NCBI GenBank assembly: GCA_964639245.1
Contig: CAZXCU010000018.1
Location: 1 to 64,000, forward strand
Length of the DNA stretch: 64,000 nucleotides
Source: SB15 sp964639245
GTDB taxonomy: Bacteria; Chloroflexota; Anaerolineae; Aggregatilineales; J027
Reading direction: 5' to 3'
The translations under genes were made by a program, and so were the position numbers. The notes beneath the pieces are model-generated. The model worked only from the letters and a program-made list of their open reading frames with translations, was not told the origin of the DNA and searched no databases. Within the stretch, counting starts at the first letter, position 1. Every line of letters begins with the position of its first letter. Shown here in pieces: positions 1 to 8,035 of the stretch.

Positions 1-1
1 T

Positions 2-244
2 GCCTACCGCTTAGAAACGGCTGGCGATGTCGAATCGATTGGTTTTTTTGATATTCTGGACTCGAACGCAGCTGTTTTGATTGAGTGGCCTGAAAAAATA
101 AACGCATGGCTGCCCCCCGATACACTTTGGATCCGCTTTGATATGGATGAAACCAACGAATTTGCCCGCACGCTGACCCTCCAAGCTGGGGGAAACCGTT
201 CGCGCACGCTTTTAGAAGCCTTACAAACTAAATTTGAGAAATAG
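2..244 (+). CDS. tsaE: TsaE, tRNA threonylcarbamoyladenosine biosynthesis ATPase (C-terminal part)
   Basis: The gene enters from the left edge, so only the last 80 codons are visible, read in the frame beginning at base 2 and ending TAG at 242-244. The visible part begins with AYRLE and contains the family's conserved IEWPEKI block followed by LPPDTLWIRF, both typical of the TsaE C-terminal half. The Walker A motif lies outside the window. TsaE is the P-loop ATPase that works with TsaB and TsaD to make the t6A37 modification of ANN-decoding tRNAs. The next gene, 3 bases downstream, is tsaB, the classical neighbour, which supports the call strongly. Confidence 0.9.
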   Translation, partial: AYRLETAGDVESIGFFDILDSNAAVLIEWPEKINAWLPPDTLWIRFDMDETNEFARTLTLQAGGNRSRTLLEALQTKFEK

Positions 245-247
245 GCT

Positions 248-895
248 ATGCTGCTTGCGATGGATACCGCGACCCGAATTTTAAGTGCGGCTGTCTATGA
301 TGGACAGCGGGTTTTGGCGGAAAAAACACTTTATACCGATAACCAGCACACTGTTCAGCTTATCCCGATGATTCATCTGATGCTGCAAGAAATTGAGCGT
401 ACTGTACAGGCAGTGCAGGCGGTGGCGGTTTCGCAGGGGCCGGGTTCGTTTTCGGGGTTGCGGGTGGGGATGGGCGCGGCAAAAGGATTGGCAATGGGCT
501 GTGATGTCCCCCTTATCGGGATTCCCACTCTTGATATCGTCGCCTACAGTACCCCTGCGCTGTCAGAAAATATGCTGGCGGTGGTGCAGGCCGGGCGGGG
601 ACGAATTATTGCGGGCCGCTATCACTGGCAAGACAACGAATGGAAGCCTTTTCAGCGAGCCGAAATTACTACTTGGGAAACAATCATCCCGCAGCTTGAT
701 CAAAACATACTCATTAACGGTGAAATTGATGAGAACGGCAGCCGATTGCTGGCGGAACACCCCTTGAAGCGTTTGAATCCGGCGTGGAATGTGCGGCGGG
801 CGGGATTTTTGGCGGAACTTGGCTGGAAAAAATTGCAGGATGGGATGAGAACGAAACCATCTGAAGTCAACCCGATTTATCTAAAAGAGCCGTGA
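248..895 (+). CDS. tsaB: TsaB, tRNA threonylcarbamoyladenosine biosynthesis scaffold protein
   Basis: A 215-residue ASKHA-fold protein that pairs with TsaD in the t6A37 tRNA modification complex. The N-terminus LLAMDTATR and the signature GPGSFSGLRVG at residues 64-74 are diagnostic (usual form GPGSFTGLRVG). Length fits the TsaB family, which lacks the metal-binding residues of TsaD. It follows tsaE by 3 bases and its TGA overlaps the start of the next gene, so the three are one operon. No tsaD or rimI is seen nearby. Confidence 0.93.
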   Translation: MLLAMDTATRILSAAVYDGQRVLAEKTLYTDNQHTVQLIPMIHLMLQEIERTVQAVQAVAVSQGPGSFSGLRVGMGAAKGLAMGCDVPLIGIPTLDIVAYSTPALSENMLAVVQAGRGRIIAGRYHWQDNEWKPFQRAEITTWETIIPQLDQNILINGEIDENGSRLLAEHPLKRLNPAWNVRRAGFLAELGWKKLQDGMRTKPSEVNPIYLKEP

Positions 896-1533
896 TGTTG
901 AAACCAGAAGAACGGGCGCAAAAACTCAATCTGATTGCCACACAGGTACGGGCCTGTACCCTCTGCCCTCTGCATCAGGGGCGCAAAAAAGCTGTGCCGG
1001 GCGATGGCGCACTTAACGCCGAAATCATGTTCATCGGAGAAGGGCCGGGACAGCAGGAAGATGAACAGGGACTGCCGTTTGTGGGCAGGTCGGGACAGTA
1101 TCTTGAAGAACTGCTGCATCTGGTCGGGTTGAGTCGGCAGCAGGTGTACATTGCAAATGTCGTCAAATGTCGTCCGCCGAATAATCGTGACCCCCTGCCC
1201 GAAGAAATTGAAGCGTGCAAAGCCTATCTTGACCAGCAGGTTGAAATCATTAATCCGATTCTGGTTGCCACCCTCGGACGATTCAGCATGGCGCGATATT
1301 TCCCCGGCGGCAAAATTACCCAGATTCATGGCAGCCCCAAATATGCGGATGGACGTATTTATTTTCCCTTGTTTCATCCGGCGGCGGTGCTACGAAATCC
1401 CGATTTACGTCCCTTAATGGAAGCTGATTTTAAGCAGATGATGGTGCTGGTCAAACAGGCAAAAGACTCCCCACAAGAGAAAAAAGCGGATGACTCATTT
1501 CCCCCTCCGCCGAAGCAGTTGAGTTTGTTTTAG
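895..1533 (+). CDS. Family 4 uracil-DNA glycosylase (4Fe-4S)
   Basis: Removes uracil from DNA at the start of base excision repair. In the 212-residue product the four expected iron-sulfur cysteines are visible: C21 and C24 (CTLC), C92 (VVKC) and C108 (EACK). The active-site motif GEGPGQQED lies near residues 49-57 and the second motif HPAAVL near 161-166, as in family 4 enzymes. The C-terminal 40 residues are a charged, proline-rich tail. The ATG at 895 overlaps the TGA of tsaB (TGATG), implying translational coupling. A GTG at 892 would add one residue and cannot be excluded. Confidence 0.9.
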   Translation: MLKPEERAQKLNLIATQVRACTLCPLHQGRKKAVPGDGALNAEIMFIGEGPGQQEDEQGLPFVGRSGQYLEELLHLVGLSRQQVYIANVVKCRPPNNRDPLPEEIEACKAYLDQQVEIINPILVATLGRFSMARYFPGGKITQIHGSPKYADGRIYFPLFHPAAVLRNPDLRPLMEADFKQMMVLVKQAKDSPQEKKADDSFPPPPKQLSLF

Positions 1534-1763
1534 GTTGAAATTTGAAGGGCTTACCGCTACAGTCAATTATTAAATTCAACCTGCAAAATCGCAAAACAAG
1601 TCTGGCTACGGCAATTTTCCACAAGTTTGCCCCTATTTTTAAGAAACCACCTTCTTTAAAACTTCATAGTTATTTTTTATCTTCATTGTAGAGAAGCGTA
1701 CTCATGGGTATATTTTTAGGGTAAGGTTTCTTAACCTCGATTAAGCATTAGAGGAGTTTTTGC
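1534..1763 (+). promoter_or_regulatory. Intergenic region with a sigma-70-like promoter for the peptide importer
   Basis: This 230-base gap holds TTGTAG at 1686-1691 and TATATT at 1709-1714 with a 17-base spacer, a good fit to a housekeeping promoter for the binding-protein gene at 1764. A ribosome binding site GAGGAG lies about 8 bases before that ATG. A short inverted repeat CTTAA/TTAAG occurs just upstream of it. I see no riboswitch or RNA gene in the rest of the gap. Confidence 0.5.
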
Positions 1764-3392
1764 ATGAAAGTCAAACGTATTCTTTTGGCAGTGGTGGCCT
1801 TGATGGTCATGGTTGGTTTGGCAGTGCCAGCCTCCGCGCAGGATAATGCGGTAGTCATTTCTTATCCGCAAGAATTGGATACCCTCAATCCTCTGTACAC
1901 TGTAATGTTTTTTGTCGGTATTACCCAAGACCTGTATATTGAAGGCGCATGGACATTTGATGATGAACTGAACGCTGTGCCGCGTTTGGCTGCCGAAATC
2001 CCCAGCCTTGAAAACGGCGGCGTAAGCGAAGATGGCAAAACCATCACCATCAAAGTTCGTGAAGGCGCGGTCTGGTCGGATGGCGAACCGGTGACTTCTG
2101 CCGATTTTGTTTTTACGTATGAAATGTATGTGGCAGAAGGCAATGCAGTTGCCAGCCGTTACCCGTATGGTGATTTTGTAACCAGCGTAGAAGCTCCCGA
2201 TGAAGCAACCGTGGTGGTCAATTTTAGCGAACCCTTCGCGCCTTGGTTGACCTCGTTGTTCGCCGTGGTTTTGCCAGAACACGTTCTCGGCCCGGTGTTT
2301 GAAGCCGAAGGTACGATTGACAATGCGGACTGGAATCGTGAACCCACCGTGAGCAGCGGCCCCTTTGTGTTTGACACATGGGAAGTCGGCAGCTTTATGC
2401 GTTTTGTCCGTAATGAAAATTATTACGGCGACCCCGCCCAGCTGGAAGTCGTGGTGGTGACATTCGTGCCTGATGCCGAAACCTATGTCTTGGGCTTGGA
2501 ACAGGGCGAAGCAGACTTGGGGACATTCATTGCTTATTCCGATGTACCGCGTTTGCAGGATACCGGCTTTTTGAATGTCGAGGTAGTGGCCTCCGGTTAT
2601 AACGAAGGCTGGTTCTTTAACGTTGACCCCGAAACTGGACACCCTGCTTTGCAGGATGTCAATGTACGTAAAGCGCTGGGGATGGCCTTTAATCGCCAGC
2701 AAATTACGGATGACCTGCTGCTTGGTTTGACCTATCCAGCAGCAAGTTTCTGGGAAAATACCCCCTATGCCAGCCCGAACGTCGAAGCGTTGCCCTATGA
2801 CCCCGAACAAGCCGCTGCCCTGTTGGATGAAGCGGGCTGGGTCGATTCGGATGGCGATGGCCTTCGTGACAAAGATGGTGTGACCCTGAGCTTGCGCTAT
2901 GTCACCAATCAACGCCAGATTCGTCAGGATACCCAAGTCGTCGCACAGCAGCAGTTGGGCGAACTCGGCGTGGAATTGACGCTGGAAAATTATCCTTCGG
3001 ATATTTTCTTCAATGGCTATGCCGATGGCGGGCCAGTGGCAACCGGTCAATATGATGTTGCTCAGTGGTCTACCACCACCAACTTCCCCGACCCGGACAG
3101 CAGCCGCTTCCTGTGCAATCAGATTCCTTCGGATGAAAACCCGACCGGGGCAAACTGGACAGGCTATTGCAATGAAGAATTAGATGCGCTGTTTGCCCAA
3201 CAAGCGACCACCACTGACCCGGCAGCGCGTGTTGAAGTCTTCCACCAGATTGACGAATTGTTCTCCCAAGATGTTATCTGGGTGAGCATCTGGCATGACC
3301 CCGATTTGTATGTATACAACCAGCGCATTGAAGGTGTTCGTTTGAACGGCAAAACGCCCTTCTGGAACATCAACGCCTGGACAGTCAACTAA
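1764..3392 (+). CDS. ABC transporter substrate-binding protein, family 5 (peptide/nickel type)
   Basis: A 542-residue extracytoplasmic solute-binding protein of the DppA/OppA family (SBP_bac_5). Residues 1-25 form a signal peptide ending near ASAQ. There is no lipobox cysteine, so it is either released or retained by the uncleaved signal. Family features include LDTLNPL near the mature N-terminus, the AVWSDGEPVTSADFVFTYE block near residues 102-120, and VNVRKALGMAFNRQQI near 299-314. Residues 361-372 (DSDGDGLRDKDG) form a calcium-loop-like segment seen in many members. It is first in an operon with the two permeases downstream. A hairpin separates it from them and probably keeps its expression higher. 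The ligand is likely an oligopeptide but cannot be fixed from sequence. Confidence 0.92.
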   Translation: MKVKRILLAVVALMVMVGLAVPASAQDNAVVISYPQELDTLNPLYTVMFFVGITQDLYIEGAWTFDDELNAVPRLAAEIPSLENGGVSEDGKTITIKVREGAVWSDGEPVTSADFVFTYEMYVAEGNAVASRYPYGDFVTSVEAPDEATVVVNFSEPFAPWLTSLFAVVLPEHVLGPVFEAEGTIDNADWNREPTVSSGPFVFDTWEVGSFMRFVRNENYYGDPAQLEVVVVTFVPDAETYVLGLEQGEADLGTFIAYSDVPRLQDTGFLNVEVVASGYNEGWFFNVDPETGHPALQDVNVRKALGMAFNRQQITDDLLLGLTYPAASFWENTPYASPNVEALPYDPEQAAALLDEAGWVDSDGDGLRDKDGVTLSLRYVTNQRQIRQDTQVVAQQQLGELGVELTLENYPSDIFFNGYADGGPVATGQYDVAQWSTTTNFPDPDSSRFLCNQIPSDENPTGANWTGYCNEELDALFAQQATTTDPAARVEVFHQIDELFSQDVIWVSIWHDPDLYVYNQRIEGVRLNGKTPFWNINAWTVN

Positions 3393-3411
3393 GTACATTT
3401 GCTCGTAAAAG

Positions 3412-3433
3412 ACAAGGGGCTAATGCCCCTTGT
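3412..3433 (+). terminator. Intercistronic hairpin after the binding-protein gene
   Basis: ACAAGGGGC and GCCCCTTGT pair perfectly over 9 bases around a TAAT loop, 19 bases after the stop. It lacks a long U-tract. It is probably a partial terminator or a 3'-end stabiliser that raises binding-protein mRNA over permease mRNA. Confidence 0.65.
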
Positions 3434-3455
3434 TTGGCTATAACGAGGGTAGCGT

Positions 3456-4478
3456 ATGACTCAATATATTATTCGCCGTTTGATCCAAGCTGTCTTTTTA
3501 TTATTTATTATCAGCATCGTGATTTTTGTTTTGATGAACGAATCGGGCGACCCGCTTGCCACCATGGGCGGACGACAGCCTCCCCGTGCTGAGGACAAAG
3601 CCCGCCTTGAACGTCAATTGGGGTTGGATAAACCCGTAACCACCCGCTATATCTACTGGCTGATTGGCAACGATTGGACAGAAGTGGATGTAGACGGAGA
3701 CGGTGAAGGCGATACGCCCGGCACTAAAAAAGGCGTGCTGCGTGGCGACTTTGGTGATTCGTTCCGCACCCGTCAGCCTGCCCTAGAAGTGCTACAAGAT
3801 TATCTTGTCAATACCCTGCGCCTGATGATCCCCGCGCAAGTGATTATCATTGTGGTGGCGTTGTTTATCGGAGTGTATTCCGCCATCAACCAATATTCGA
3901 TTTTTGATAATTTGCTGACGGGTTTCGCATTTGTGGCATTTTCGATGCCGATTTTTTTTGTGGCGCTGGCTTTGATACATATTTTTTCGGTGGAATTGGA
4001 CATTTTGCCTGCTTACGGCATGTATGACCCCACCAACCCGGACGGCGAAACGACCAGCGAATTGATTAAACACCTGATTTTACCCGTCAGCAGTTTGGTC
4101 TTGATTGGGCTTGCCAAATATAGCCGCTATGTTCGTGCCAGTATGTTAGAGGTGATTCACTCGGATTATATTCGGACAGCACGTTCCAAAGGGCTAACCG
4201 AACGTAACATTTTGTTTAACCATGCCTTCCGCAACGCGATTTTGCCAATTGTGACGCTGATTGGACTTGATATTCCGTTTTTGCTGGCGGGTGCAGTCGT
4301 GACAGAAAATATCTTCGCATGGCCCGGCATGGGCAAATTATTTCTGGACAGCATCAACCGTTCCGACTTTCCTGTGTTGATGTGCATTTTGATGCTCACC
4401 GCCGCTGCCGTCGTGATTTTTCAACTGCTGACGGATCTTGTGTACACCTTTTTAGACCCGCGTATTCGGCTTTCGTAG
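3456..4478 (+). CDS. ABC transporter permease, DppB type
   Basis: A 340-residue inner-membrane subunit of a peptide-type importer (BPD_transp_1 family). The N-terminus MTQYIIRRLIQAVFLLFIIS is the usual DppB start with TM1, and the following SGDPLATM and LERQLGLDKP blocks are typical. About five further membrane segments follow, and the EAA-type coupling loop is visible as RASMLEVIHSDYIRTARSKGL near residues 228-248. The extracytoplasmic loop after TM1 has an unusual acidic insertion with DVDGDGEGD at about residues 78-86. The next permease starts 9 bases downstream. Confidence 0.93.
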   Translation: MTQYIIRRLIQAVFLLFIISIVIFVLMNESGDPLATMGGRQPPRAEDKARLERQLGLDKPVTTRYIYWLIGNDWTEVDVDGDGEGDTPGTKKGVLRGDFGDSFRTRQPALEVLQDYLVNTLRLMIPAQVIIIVVALFIGVYSAINQYSIFDNLLTGFAFVAFSMPIFFVALALIHIFSVELDILPAYGMYDPTNPDGETTSELIKHLILPVSSLVLIGLAKYSRYVRASMLEVIHSDYIRTARSKGLTERNILFNHAFRNAILPIVTLIGLDIPFLLAGAVVTENIFAWPGMGKLFLDSINRSDFPVLMCILMLTAAAVVIFQLLTDLVYTFLDPRIRLS

Positions 4479-4487
4479 GAGCAACGC

Positions 4488-5435
4488 ATGGCAACACTTT
4501 CCACAGTTGAACCCGTCAAATTGATTCGAGAAGAGGCTGCATCCCAATCGCTCTGGCGAATGACCGTCCGACGCTTTTTACGGCATCGGATGGCGGTTGC
4601 GGGCTTGGTTGCCCTGATTGGCTTGATTTTGTACATTGTCATCGGATCGATAATGTATACCGAGGCGGACTCTAATTTTAATGACACCTCGATTATGCTG
4701 GAAGGCCCATCGGAAGATTATCCCTTTGGGACAGATCGCGTCGGGCGGAATGTGATGGTACGCACGATTTATGGCGGGCAAATTTCGCTGATCATCGGGT
4801 TTGCTGCCATGCTGGTCGGGGTATCCCTTGGAACGCTGGTTGGGGCAGTGTCAGGCTATTATGGCGGGTACTTAGACGCGATCCTTGGACGTATCACGGA
4901 AGCGATGTTAAGCATCCCTTCCCTCTTGTTTTTGCTGGTCGCCGCAAAATTTCTGGGTGGACGGATTAATGATATTCAGCTTGGCGGACGTACCTTTAGC
5001 GGCAGTGTGCTGGTCATCATTTTGATTGTCGGTTTCACCAGTTGGATGGAACTCTCCCGCGTGGTACGTGCCAATGTTCTATCGCTCAAGGAACGCGAAT
5101 TTGTGGTGGCGGCTCGTTCGATTGGCACAAGCAATGTTCGGATTATTTTGACTCACATTTTGCCGAATACGCTTGCGCCCATCATCGTAGCGGCAACACT
5201 GGGCATTGGTGGAGCAATTATCACCGAAGCCTATATCAGTTATTTCGGTCTGGGGGTGCAGTTGCCCTCTGCAAGTTGGGGCAATATTTTGAACGAAGGC
5301 CGTTCACAGGTGCGCCAAGCACCGTGGCTGTGGATTTCCCCCAGTGTTTTAATCATTTTGACCGTTTTGAGCATCAATTTTGTAGGGGATGGCTTGCGCG
5401 ATGCCCTTGACCCGCAGTCAGACAAAAATGTATAG
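4488..5435 (+). CDS. ABC transporter permease, DppC type
   Basis: A 315-residue partner permease of the DppC/OppC family. It has the N-terminal cytoplasmic segment with RRFLRHRMAVAGLV leading into TM1, then GPSEDYPFGTDRVGRNVMVRTIYGG in shortened form (PFGTDRVGRNV is the family signature), and the EAA loop ALKEREFVVAARSIG-like segment near residues 198-212. The usual C-terminal GDGLRDALDP is present. It is last in the operon: a strong terminator follows and no DppD/DppF ATPase genes are seen, so the ATPases must be encoded elsewhere. Confidence 0.93.
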   Translation: MATLSTVEPVKLIREEAASQSLWRMTVRRFLRHRMAVAGLVALIGLILYIVIGSIMYTEADSNFNDTSIMLEGPSEDYPFGTDRVGRNVMVRTIYGGQISLIIGFAAMLVGVSLGTLVGAVSGYYGGYLDAILGRITEAMLSIPSLLFLLVAAKFLGGRINDIQLGGRTFSGSVLVIILIVGFTSWMELSRVVRANVLSLKEREFVVAARSIGTSNVRIILTHILPNTLAPIIVAATLGIGGAIITEAYISYFGLGVQLPSASWGNILNEGRSQVRQAPWLWISPSVLIILTVLSINFVGDGLRDALDPQSDKNV

Positions 5436-5474
5436 GGGTTTGGTTGTTGTGAAATAAACTTAAACTTCCGTCAC

Positions 5475-5515
5475 ATGGACATCAATCACCTACGCTGATG
5501 TCCATATTTTATTTT
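5475..5515 (+). terminator. Rho-independent terminator, possibly bidirectional
   Basis: ATGGACATCA and TGATGTCCAT form a perfect 10-base stem (5475-5484 with 5496-5505) followed by ATTTTATTTT. It ends the importer operon and lies before the convergent gene that stops at 5538. Confidence 0.85.
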
Positions 5516-5537
5516 GGCGTATCTCGTGTAATGCCTT

Positions 5538-6122
5538 TTATGCTTGTTTTAAATCCAATCCACGGGGTGTATGAGTGGGTGGGGTGTAATTTTTGATATG
5601 GTCAAACACCTCTCCGATTTCGTTCGCCACCGCGATTAACCCCGCGTCCATGTCGCGGATGAAACCTTCTTCCACGCCGTGTTGTGCCATCGCCAGCAAG
5701 GGTGCGAAATAATTGCCAATATTCAAAATAACAATGGGTTTGCGGTGGAAGCCCAACTGCGCCCATGTAATAATTTCAAACAGTTCGTCGTAGGTGCCAA
5801 AACCGCCGGGCAGTGCCACAAACGCATCGGCACGTTCTGCCATCATCCATTTACGCTGGTGCATGGTTTCGACCACATGAATTTCGTGAAGGCTTTTGTG
5901 TTGTAATTCGCGTTCCACCAACGCGGCGGGAATCACACCGACGGTATAGCCCCCTTTTTCTAACACCGCGTCCGCCACGACTCCCATCAAGCCCGTGCTG
6001 CCCCCGCCATAAACCAACCCAAAACCGTGTTCGGCCATCGCATAGCCCATCTGACGGGTGGCTTCTAAATACATCGGATGGTTGCCCACACTTGCCCCAC
6101 AGTAGATACACAGCATTTTCAT
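5538..6122 (-). CDS. LOG-family protein (TIGR00730 Rossmann fold)
   Basis: A 194-residue member of the LOG/lysine decarboxylase-like family, best known as cytokinin riboside 5'-monophosphate phosphoribohydrolases that release a base from a nucleotide. The diagnostic PGGFGTYDE lies at residues 105-113, MHQRK near 87-91 and GLVYGGGSTGLMG near 35-47. In bacteria outside plant hosts the physiological substrate is usually unknown, with AMP a common in vitro substrate. Its ATG overlaps the stop of the glycosyltransferase gene by 4 bases, so it is the last gene of a minus-strand operon. Confidence 0.9.
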   Translation of the reverse strand: MKMLCIYCGASVGNHPMYLEATRQMGYAMAEHGFGLVYGGGSTGLMGVVADAVLEKGGYTVGVIPAALVERELQHKSLHEIHVVETMHQRKWMMAERADAFVALPGGFGTYDELFEIITWAQLGFHRKPIVILNIGNYFAPLLAMAQHGVEEGFIRDMDAGLIAVANEIGEVFDHIKNYTPPTHTPRGLDLKQA

Positions 6123-8035
6123 TGAATAGTTAGCCCTTCCAAAAGTAGTGATTCTTGATTGTTGACCTGTAAACGATTTTCTGGGTGGTCAAGTTCATAC
6201 ACCCCTACAATGATTTGATACCCTGCACCCGATATAAGCGATGGTTTTACCAGCAGGCCATGATTGTCGATGATGGTTTGGTCTGGCTGCCATGTACTGG
6301 TTGGACTGCGCCCATTGGCCGGTTCGCTGTCATGCTGTGCGGCAAGTGTGCCATCTGGATTTAGGATTTGGACGGTAACTTTGTAAAGTTTATCAAGGGG
6401 TTGGTCAGTCTCCCAGAACAACGTCACCCCAATCACACTGCCTGCCGTGGCGATCCCATCCCCGCTAATGGCATAACCTTTGAGGGTGATATTTTCACCA
6501 AATTTTTGATTGATTCGATGGGTTGGTTCAGAGGGCGGGACTTCTAGCACCGCATACAACACCAACCGCACATTGCCATACCAGCGCGACGAAATTTCAT
6601 ACGCTCCCGAATCAAGCGTAGTACGCACAATGCCGTTGGGGTCACGTTCGCCTTCCCCCCAAAAAACGACAAAAATTCGCGGGTGATTGCTGATAATTTG
6701 TTCGGTTTCGGCACGGGTCGCCACATCATCCCCGCCATAGCCACGCGGCAAGGGATAAATCGGCAGTTTCCCATCATAATAATAAGTGAAAACTTCGTAT
6801 TGATTGGGGGCATTGAGCAGAATCGCGTCTGGTGGATTTTCCATTGCTTCAATCGCGGCGGCGATTCCGCGATAGTCGTCCCGTTGCAAGCGCGTTTTCA
6901 TATCTGCTAGCCAATTCAAATTGCCATTGAAAACAGCTAAAAAAGCCACAATCGCAGTCAGGCGAGCCGCAAATTGGGCGGGCAAAATCGGGTTAAATGT
7001 GCCAATGTCATAGAGGAGATAGGCTCCGCGTCCGACGAGTAAAGCCACACCAACCTGTGCGGGCAAGAGAAATTTTAAATTCGCTTCTCGATAGGCACCG
7101 GAAACCACCAACGCACCACCAATCACCAGCAACCAGACCAGCGGCAGCCCCACCCGCCACGCATGAGCGGGCGGATTTTTGTAATAATCGGGCAGAATCA
7201 GCGTTGCCACCAGGATGCCCACCATCGCGTAATCAAGGACATTGAGATTAAACGCGCTGTTGCCATAGGTAATATAGGTTGCGATGGTCGAAATTCTCTC
7301 GGTCAGGGATGAACCATCGTCAAAATTAGGCCATGCGGTTATCTGGTCGTAGGCGGTGGGCAACCATGCCGCAAAAAGACTCACGGTAAGCAGATTGCCA
7401 AGCACATAAATCAAAAAGGTACCGCGTTTGGTTTTCCCTGAAGTTTTCAAAAGGAACAACCACCCCACAAAAAAAATGCCCTGCACCAGCATCGTAAAAG
7501 GGTAGGTGTACTGGGTATAAAGTCCGAGCGTGTTGACCAGCGCCAGCGCCAGCATCACACGCCCTTTGCGGCGGGAGGTTATAAAAAGGATGAGCAGCCA
7601 TAAACTCAAGGTACTGAGTGCGGCAAGCTGGGCATACATGCGGGCTTCTTGGCTGTAGTAGACCTGAAAGGCATTGGCAGCCACCAGCAACGCAGCCAAC
7701 CATCCAGCGGTGCTAGATTCATAGAGTTTTTTGCCAAGCGCATACGTCGAAACAACCGTGAGAATGCCCCAAAAAGCCGAAAGGGAACGCAGCCCAAATT
7801 CGGTTTCGCCCATGAAAGCCACCCACCCCTTGAGAACAAGGTAATAACCGGGGGGGTGAATATCGGGTTTGACCGCTTCAATTAACGGGGAAATATCGCG
7901 CTGGACAAGGCGCAGAGTATTGCCCTCGTCATGCCAGAAGGACTGGGTTTCAAGAGCATCAAAACGCCAATAGGCCGCCAGCAGCAAAATCCCCACTGGC
8001 AACCAGCGCATGAGAAGCGAGGAATAGCGACGCAC
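6119..8035 (-). CDS. Membrane glycosyltransferase, GT39/ArnT-like (GT-C fold)
   Basis: A 638-residue polytopic protein. After TM1, an FWHDEG segment at residues 33-38 provides the acidic pair expected at a GT-C active site, and DIHPPGYYLVLKGW near 58-71 is the characteristic dolichyl-phosphate-mannose mannosyltransferase/ArnT block. About 10-12 hydrophobic segments run to residue 400. The last 230 residues are a soluble extracytoplasmic domain of beta character. Such enzymes transfer a sugar from a polyprenyl-phosphate donor to an envelope acceptor. The GTG start directly follows the TAA of the upstream glycosidase gene, and a later ATG at codon 9 is possible. The target is unknown. Confidence 0.85.
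   Translation of the reverse strand: MRRYSSLLMRWLPVGILLLAAYWRFDALETQSFWHDEGNTLRLVQRDISPLIEAVKPDIHPPGYYLVLKGWVAFMGETEFGLRSLSAFWGILTVVSTYALGKKLYESSTAGWLAALLVAANAFQVYYSQEARMYAQLAALSTLSLWLLILFITSRRKGRVMLALALVNTLGLYTQYTYPFTMLVQGIFFVGWLFLLKTSGKTKRGTFLIYVLGNLLTVSLFAAWLPTAYDQITAWPNFDDGSSLTERISTIATYITYGNSAFNLNVLDYAMVGILVATLILPDYYKNPPAHAWRVGLPLVWLLVIGGALVVSGAYREANLKFLLPAQVGVALLVGRGAYLLYDIGTFNPILPAQFAARLTAIVAFLAVFNGNLNWLADMKTRLQRDDYRGIAAAIEAMENPPDAILLNAPNQYEVFTYYYDGKLPIYPLPRGYGGDDVATRAETEQIISNHPRIFVVFWGEGERDPNGIVRTTLDSGAYEISSRWYGNVRLVLYAVLEVPPSEPTHRINQKFGENITLKGYAISGDGIATAGSVIGVTLFWETDQPLDKLYKVTVQILNPDGTLAAQHDSEPANGRSPTSTWQPDQTIIDNHGLLVKPSLISGAGYQIIVGVYELDHPENRLQVNNQESLLLEGLTIQ

Noticed and set aside
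1731..3050. 439-codon open frame on the minus strand
   Set aside because: It lies antisense to the peptide-binding protein gene, which has a signal peptide, ribosome binding site and family motifs. The minus product is low in recognisable domains and rich in His, typical of a shadow frame.
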